From VXNE01 sp965203615 (GTDB taxonomy: Bacteria > Pseudomonadota > Gammaproteobacteria > Pseudomonadales > Azotimanducaceae), in NCBI GenBank assembly GCA_965203615.1, contig OZ241900.1:1-64000 (forward strand): DNA of 64,000 bases, read 5' to 3'. Every line of letters starts with the position of its first letter. Position 1 is the stretch's first letter. The translations under genes were made by a program, and so were the position numbers. Positions 60,400-64,000 of this stretch are shown here, piece by piece. The notes below the pieces were generated by a model that saw nothing but the letters and a program-made list of their open reading frames with translations, was not told the DNA's origin and made no database searches.

Positions 60400-61263
60400 A
60401 TGCGGATTTCACTGACAACCTGGTGTGCGTTCTGTTGCACAAGTCTCGCCTGTTCCGCCGCCGTCGCCGAAACCGAGTGGTACTTCAGCGCAGGAACGGG
60501 CATTGCGTTCCATTCCGGCATGGGCCAGGAGGGTTGGAACGAGGATACCGTGTGCTATCCGACCGATGCGTGTTTCGACAACGATCCCGTGCCGTCGGTA
60601 CCCGGTTATCGCTGGCGTTACGCGATAGACGCGGAAAGCGGCACCGGGCTGGAAGTATCCGTGGGACGTCGGTGGGGCGACTTGCGCATCGAAGTGTCGG
60701 CAGCGCAGAGTCGAACCGACCTGCAGCAGCAATTCACCAGCATCGAGTATCTCGACGGGAGCGCGAGATTGCCTCGCAACGCGTCCGTGGTCGCCGATGT
60801 CACCACGTCCATCGGCGATCTCACCCTGAGGTTCGTGTCTCTCAGCGCCTACCGTGACTTCCGCCCTTCCAGCTCGCGCATCACGCCCTACCTCGGTATC
60901 GGCGCGGGCGCCGCCTTTGCGAATTTCCGGAACCTTCGTTTCTCCGCCGACTATCGGGACACCTCACCCATGCAGCCGGCCTATGATCCTCCCCTGACGT
61001 TCTACGGCAGCACACAGAATGCGGAACACTCCGACATCGTGCTCGCCGTCCACGCCCATGCCGGTTTCGACTACTCCGTCGGCGTCAACACCCTGATCGG
61101 CGCCAAACTGACGTGCTCCCGGATTGAGGCTACGTCCGACGACGGCACCTACCTTCGTCACCCGATGCATGCGCAGAATCCCGACTTCTACAATCGGAAC
61201 ACCTTCGGCGCCGCGCGCGCCTGCACGACAACCATTGCCGTGAAGCGCAGCCTCGGGCGCTGA
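60400..61263 (+). CDS. Outer-membrane beta-barrel protein, OmpA/opacity-like fold
   Basis: 287 residues with a signal peptide (cleavage near AVAE, residues 21-24). Alternating hydrophobic strands with aromatic girdles: WYFSAGTGIAFHS, LEVSVGRRWGDLRIEVSAA, ITPYLGIGAGAAFANF, and the C-terminal TTIAVKRSLGR. The YLGIGAGAAF strand is typical of small outer-membrane barrels (OMP_b-brl-like). Two cysteines in a periplasm-exposed loop (VCYPTDACF) may form a disulfide. Function unknown. Confidence 0.65.
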   Translation: MRISLTTWCAFCCTSLACSAAVAETEWYFSAGTGIAFHSGMGQEGWNEDTVCYPTDACFDNDPVPSVPGYRWRYAIDAESGTGLEVSVGRRWGDLRIEVSAAQSRTDLQQQFTSIEYLDGSARLPRNASVVADVTTSIGDLTLRFVSLSAYRDFRPSSSRITPYLGIGAGAAFANFRNLRFSADYRDTSPMQPAYDPPLTFYGSTQNAEHSDIVLAVHAHAGFDYSVGVNTLIGAKLTCSRIEATSDDGTYLRHPMHAQNPDFYNRNTFGAARACTTTIAVKRSLGR

Positions 61264-61337
61264 CCCCGGCATCGGCACACCCCACGGCACCTGCGGTTTC
61301 GCCTCTCCTCCCGGACGCGCGCCGCAAAAAACGACGC

Positions 61338-63899
61338 ATGTTCCCTGCCAGCGAGCATAGAATACGTGCCGTGCTTCCCCCGCTCGTCACCCTCGACGCG
61401 AAGCTCCGCAGAACCCTGCCGGAGCAGACAACGGCGGCACCCCGGGCACGTCTGGCCCGAGAGCTGAAGTTCGCCCACGACCTCGCCATGGTCGAAGCCG
61501 GCAAGGCCGCCTGGCGAACGGCGGACGTGTTGCCGATCGACGCGTTGATCACGCGGCGGTACGAGGAACTCGCCGACGCGGGATGGGATGCCGCGGCGCG
61601 CACACTCCTGTCTCGCGATGCATTTCGCATCGCCGCCGAATACGCCGCACCGAACGAAGATCTCGCAAGGCACGTCGAACTGTTCATGACTGCCTGGGGG
61701 CTCGCGCAAGAATGGGAGCTGCTCGATCAGGCATCCGAATTGCAGCGGTCTGAAAACGGACGCGCTTTCTTCGACTGGTCCCAACGCTTCGAAAGGCAAT
61801 GCCGAGACAACGGCTGGATCACCACCCCGGAGTTGCCGGCGATGCTCGCGCGCTCGGTGCAGGAGGGGACCGCCCTGCCCCATCACCTGGCGCTGGTGGG
61901 AATCGACCGGCTGTCACTGGCTCGGCGACGCTGGATCGAATCGCTTGCCGCGGCCGGTGCCAGGGTCACCGAGGTGCCCTTGCCATCCGCGCGCCGCAGC
62001 GCCGTCGCGCGTCTCGTGCAGACCCGGACATCATCCGGGGAACTTGCTGTCGTGGCGGCGTGGGCACGCGAAACACTGGCTCGGAATCCTGAGACCACAC
62101 TGGGAATCGTTGTACCCACCCTGAACCGCGAGCTGGGGCGATTTCGTACCCAGTTCCAGGCGGCATTTGACGACTTCGACGACATTGACCGTTTGGTGAA
62201 CTTCGGTGGCGGCGGCCGACTCCTCGACGAGAGCGTATGCCGTGATGCGCTGCGGCTGATCGAATGGTCCCTGCGCCCCCTGCACTTCGAAGTCGTCGCC
62301 ACGTTGCTTCGTTCCCGTCATGTCCTTGTGACCGGGGATGCGGCGGGCCCGCTCCCTTCCTTCCTGCCGACGTTCTTCGACCTGACGGCATACGCAGGCG
62401 AAACGCATGCGCTAGCCAAACTGACCCGAAGCGCGCCGGCCCTCGAGTATCCCTCGGCCTGGGGCCGTCACTTCCGGCACCTGCTGCGCGAGAGTCGCTG
62501 GCACGAGATGGACCTCGAGCGACGGGCGCACCAGGCTCGCGTGCAACTTGACTCGCTATTGCTGCGCCTCGGTGAACAGGACCCGATAGTCGGCAGATGC
62601 AGCGGCGCGGAGGCATTCCGGATCCTTAGGATGATCGCCGCCACCCGCACGTTCGCCGAAAGCTCGCCGGGCGCGCCCATCCAGGTGCTGAGTCGAGAAG
62701 ACTCTGTCGGCCTCACTTTCGACAGGATGTGGGTGTTGGGGGCCGACGATGTGAGCTGGCCGGGGCCGTCGGATCCGAACCCACTCGTTCCAACGCGGTT
62801 GCAAAAGGAGATTGGCGTCCCGCGAGTGACCCAGGCCGACGAACTCGACTGGGCCCGCAACACAACGAAGTCCTGGCTGGCCAACGCGCGGGAAGCGACT
62901 TTCAGCTATGCCGAAACCGACGGCGACGCCGAGCGGGGACCGAGCCGGCTTCTGCCGCAACTCCGTCCCATCCATGCTCGCGCAGTCTTGAGCGATCCTT
63001 TGCTCGCCAGGTACCGGCACCCCTACATGCGACGCGGGGCAGTCCAACTCGAGACGCGAGTCGACGAATGTGGCTCGAAGCTTGCGTCGCCCATCGTGGT
63101 GGACGGCGGGGTTTCCGTTTTGCGGGACCAGTCCATCTGCCCTTTCCGGGGCTATGCGATCCACAGGCTCGACCTGTCCGGGTCGCGGGCGCCTCACAGT
63201 CTCCCCGATGCGCTTGACCGGGGCGCGTTGGCGCACGAAGCCGTCGCGCGCTTGTTCGCGGCCCACCGCACGACGAGCGAACTGCTTGCCCTGTCAACCG
63301 ATGATCTCCGCGCCGTCGCCACCGATGCCGTCGATGCGCATGGCACCCGCTGGCCGGAAGCGTTCCGCGAACACGAGACCGGGAGGCTGGCATCGCTACT
63401 CGCAGGGTGGCTGCAAATCGAACGGGAGCGGGCGCCGTTCGAAGTACAGGCGGTAGAAGGCCCCGCTTCCATCGAGCTGGGCGGGCTCGGGTTTCGGCTC
63501 CGGCCGGACCGGCGCGACCGGACGGACGACGGCCAGGTTGTCCTGATCGATTTCAAGACTTCTCCCGCAACGGTCATGGACTGGCGCCCGCCCCGTCCAA
63601 GGGAACCACAACTTCCTCTCTATGCGACGGCTGGACCGGATGCCAATGCGGCCGCTTTCGCGCAACTCGTGCCCGATGCCATCCGCCTTGTCGGTGTCGC
63701 AGACGACGTGCCGGGGTTTACTCGTCCAGGCCGGCTCGGTGCCGGCGATTTCGAAACCCTGAAGTCCCTTTGGCACGATGCGCTGCTGGTCCTGGCCCGG
63801 GAATACAGGGACGGCCTGGCGACGGTCTCGCCGCAGAGATCAACCGATTGTCGAAACTGCCATCTGCACTCACTGTGCCGGGTATTCGAAACAACGTGA
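61338..63899 (+). CDS. PD-(D/E)XK nuclease family protein, AddB/RexB-like
   Basis: 853 residues. The N-terminal two-thirds form an inactivated UvrD-like helicase fold (LALVGIDRLSLARRRWIESL, VWVLGADDVSWP-like WVLGADD block near residue 471). The C-terminal nuclease domain contains CPFRGYAIHRL (first Cys, near 599), VLIDFKTSPATV (Asp and Lys of the active site) and CRNCHLHSLC, giving a four-cysteine [4Fe-4S] pattern as in AddB. It resembles the gammaproteobacterial 'probable DNA repair protein' family that pairs with a UvrD-type helicase. The stop overlaps that helicase gene. Expected role: double-strand-break processing. Confidence 0.8.
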   Translation: MFPASEHRIRAVLPPLVTLDAKLRRTLPEQTTAAPRARLARELKFAHDLAMVEAGKAAWRTADVLPIDALITRRYEELADAGWDAAARTLLSRDAFRIAAEYAAPNEDLARHVELFMTAWGLAQEWELLDQASELQRSENGRAFFDWSQRFERQCRDNGWITTPELPAMLARSVQEGTALPHHLALVGIDRLSLARRRWIESLAAAGARVTEVPLPSARRSAVARLVQTRTSSGELAVVAAWARETLARNPETTLGIVVPTLNRELGRFRTQFQAAFDDFDDIDRLVNFGGGGRLLDESVCRDALRLIEWSLRPLHFEVVATLLRSRHVLVTGDAAGPLPSFLPTFFDLTAYAGETHALAKLTRSAPALEYPSAWGRHFRHLLRESRWHEMDLERRAHQARVQLDSLLLRLGEQDPIVGRCSGAEAFRILRMIAATRTFAESSPGAPIQVLSREDSVGLTFDRMWVLGADDVSWPGPSDPNPLVPTRLQKEIGVPRVTQADELDWARNTTKSWLANAREATFSYAETDGDAERGPSRLLPQLRPIHARAVLSDPLLARYRHPYMRRGAVQLETRVDECGSKLASPIVVDGGVSVLRDQSICPFRGYAIHRLDLSGSRAPHSLPDALDRGALAHEAVARLFAAHRTTSELLALSTDDLRAVATDAVDAHGTRWPEAFREHETGRLASLLAGWLQIERERAPFEVQAVEGPASIELGGLGFRLRPDRRDRTDDGQVVLIDFKTSPATVMDWRPPRPREPQLPLYATAGPDANAAAFAQLVPDAIRLVGVADDVPGFTRPGRLGAGDFETLKSLWHDALLVLAREYRDGLATVSPQRSTDCRNCHLHSLCRVFETT

Positions 63900-64000
63900 A
63901 CCGCGTTCTCGACGACAGCGCGGCCCGAGACCTTGCCGTAGATCCACGCCATTCGGTCATCCTCCAGGCCCCCGCCGGTTCCGGCAAGACATCGCTGCTC
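63896..64000 (+). CDS. UvrD/AddA-like helicase, N-terminal fragment at window edge
   Basis: The first 35 codons from GTG 63896, which overlaps the preceding stop by four bases. Residues about 21-35 (VILQAPAGSGKTSLL) are the Walker A of a superfamily-1 helicase, in the ASAGSGKT/APAGSGKT style of RecB/AddA proteins. It runs off the window. With the upstream nuclease it likely forms an AddAB-like complex. Confidence 0.75.
   Translation, partial: MNRVLDDSAARDLAVDPRHSVILQAPAGSGKTSLL

Overview
The window is high-GC DNA carrying type II secretion genes, CysB with a 4Fe-4S-type APS reductase, ThrH, HemF, NADP-isocitrate dehydrogenase and many genes coupled by ATGA/GTGA overlaps. This points to an environmental, probably uncultured, gammaproteobacterium that is aerobic, heterotrophic and rich in ABC/TTT uptake systems. 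No rRNA, tRNA or CRISPR array was seen.

Layout. 1-2.2 kb: end of a gsp (type II secretion) operon, gspK-L-M. 2.3-5.0 kb: divergent acyl-CoA dehydrogenase (methylsuccinyl-CoA dehydrogenase-like) and hemF. 5.3-10.7 kb: branched-chain/amide-type ABC transporter livHMGF coupled to an AMP-forming acyl-CoA ligase; no binding protein is in the operon. 10.7-15.0 kb: BON lipoprotein, then an SMP-30 lactonase followed by tctCBA, where tctC carries a frameshift in a C6 run. 15.1-17.3 kb: ExbD, PfkB kinase and a CPT-like kinase. 17.4-23.1 kb: a complete dipeptide/oligopeptide ABC operon, then a sirtuin. 23.9-31.8 kb: di-iron ferritin-like protein, APH-like kinase, NadR-like kinase, a response regulator/histidine kinase pair resembling the proteobacterial dedicated-sortase two-component system (no sortase here), an MBL-fold hydrolase and icd. 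31.9-36.2 kb: moaC-moaD-moaE, mnmA, purB and a GNAT. 36.3-39.8 kb: a collapsed AAA/DUF4143 gene, a PP2C phosphatase, isocitrate lyase and thrH.

About 39.9-54.7 kb looks like an accessory island. It has less uniform codon use, an IS481-type remnant at one edge, a dead tyrosine integrase and an IS630-type remnant in the middle, an ECF sigma/FecR/TonB-receptor (STN) surface-signalling unit, two tiny overlapping membrane ORFs, a 4-hydroxybenzoate/protocatechuate 4,5-cleavage operon (pobA-ligC-ligA-ligB), an orphan YejA-like binding protein and an esterase. Core-type genes resume at 54.9 kb: cysH, cysB, 5'-nucleotidase, a YdcH-like protein, a VWA-like and J-domain pair, TerB-like, a beta-barrel protein, and an AddB/AddA-like nuclease-helicase pair running off the end.

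The most unusual signal is a dispersed palindromic repeat with core GCGAGGGG-n3-CCCCTCGC. It occurs three times in tandem, in frame, inside moaE; once between aceA and thrH; and once upstream of the beta-barrel gene. In that last copy a 26-nt flank is shared with the region in front of the ECF sigma gene, where a related-looking 90-bp unit is present in three tandem copies. It behaves like a protein-coding-compatible palindromic element.
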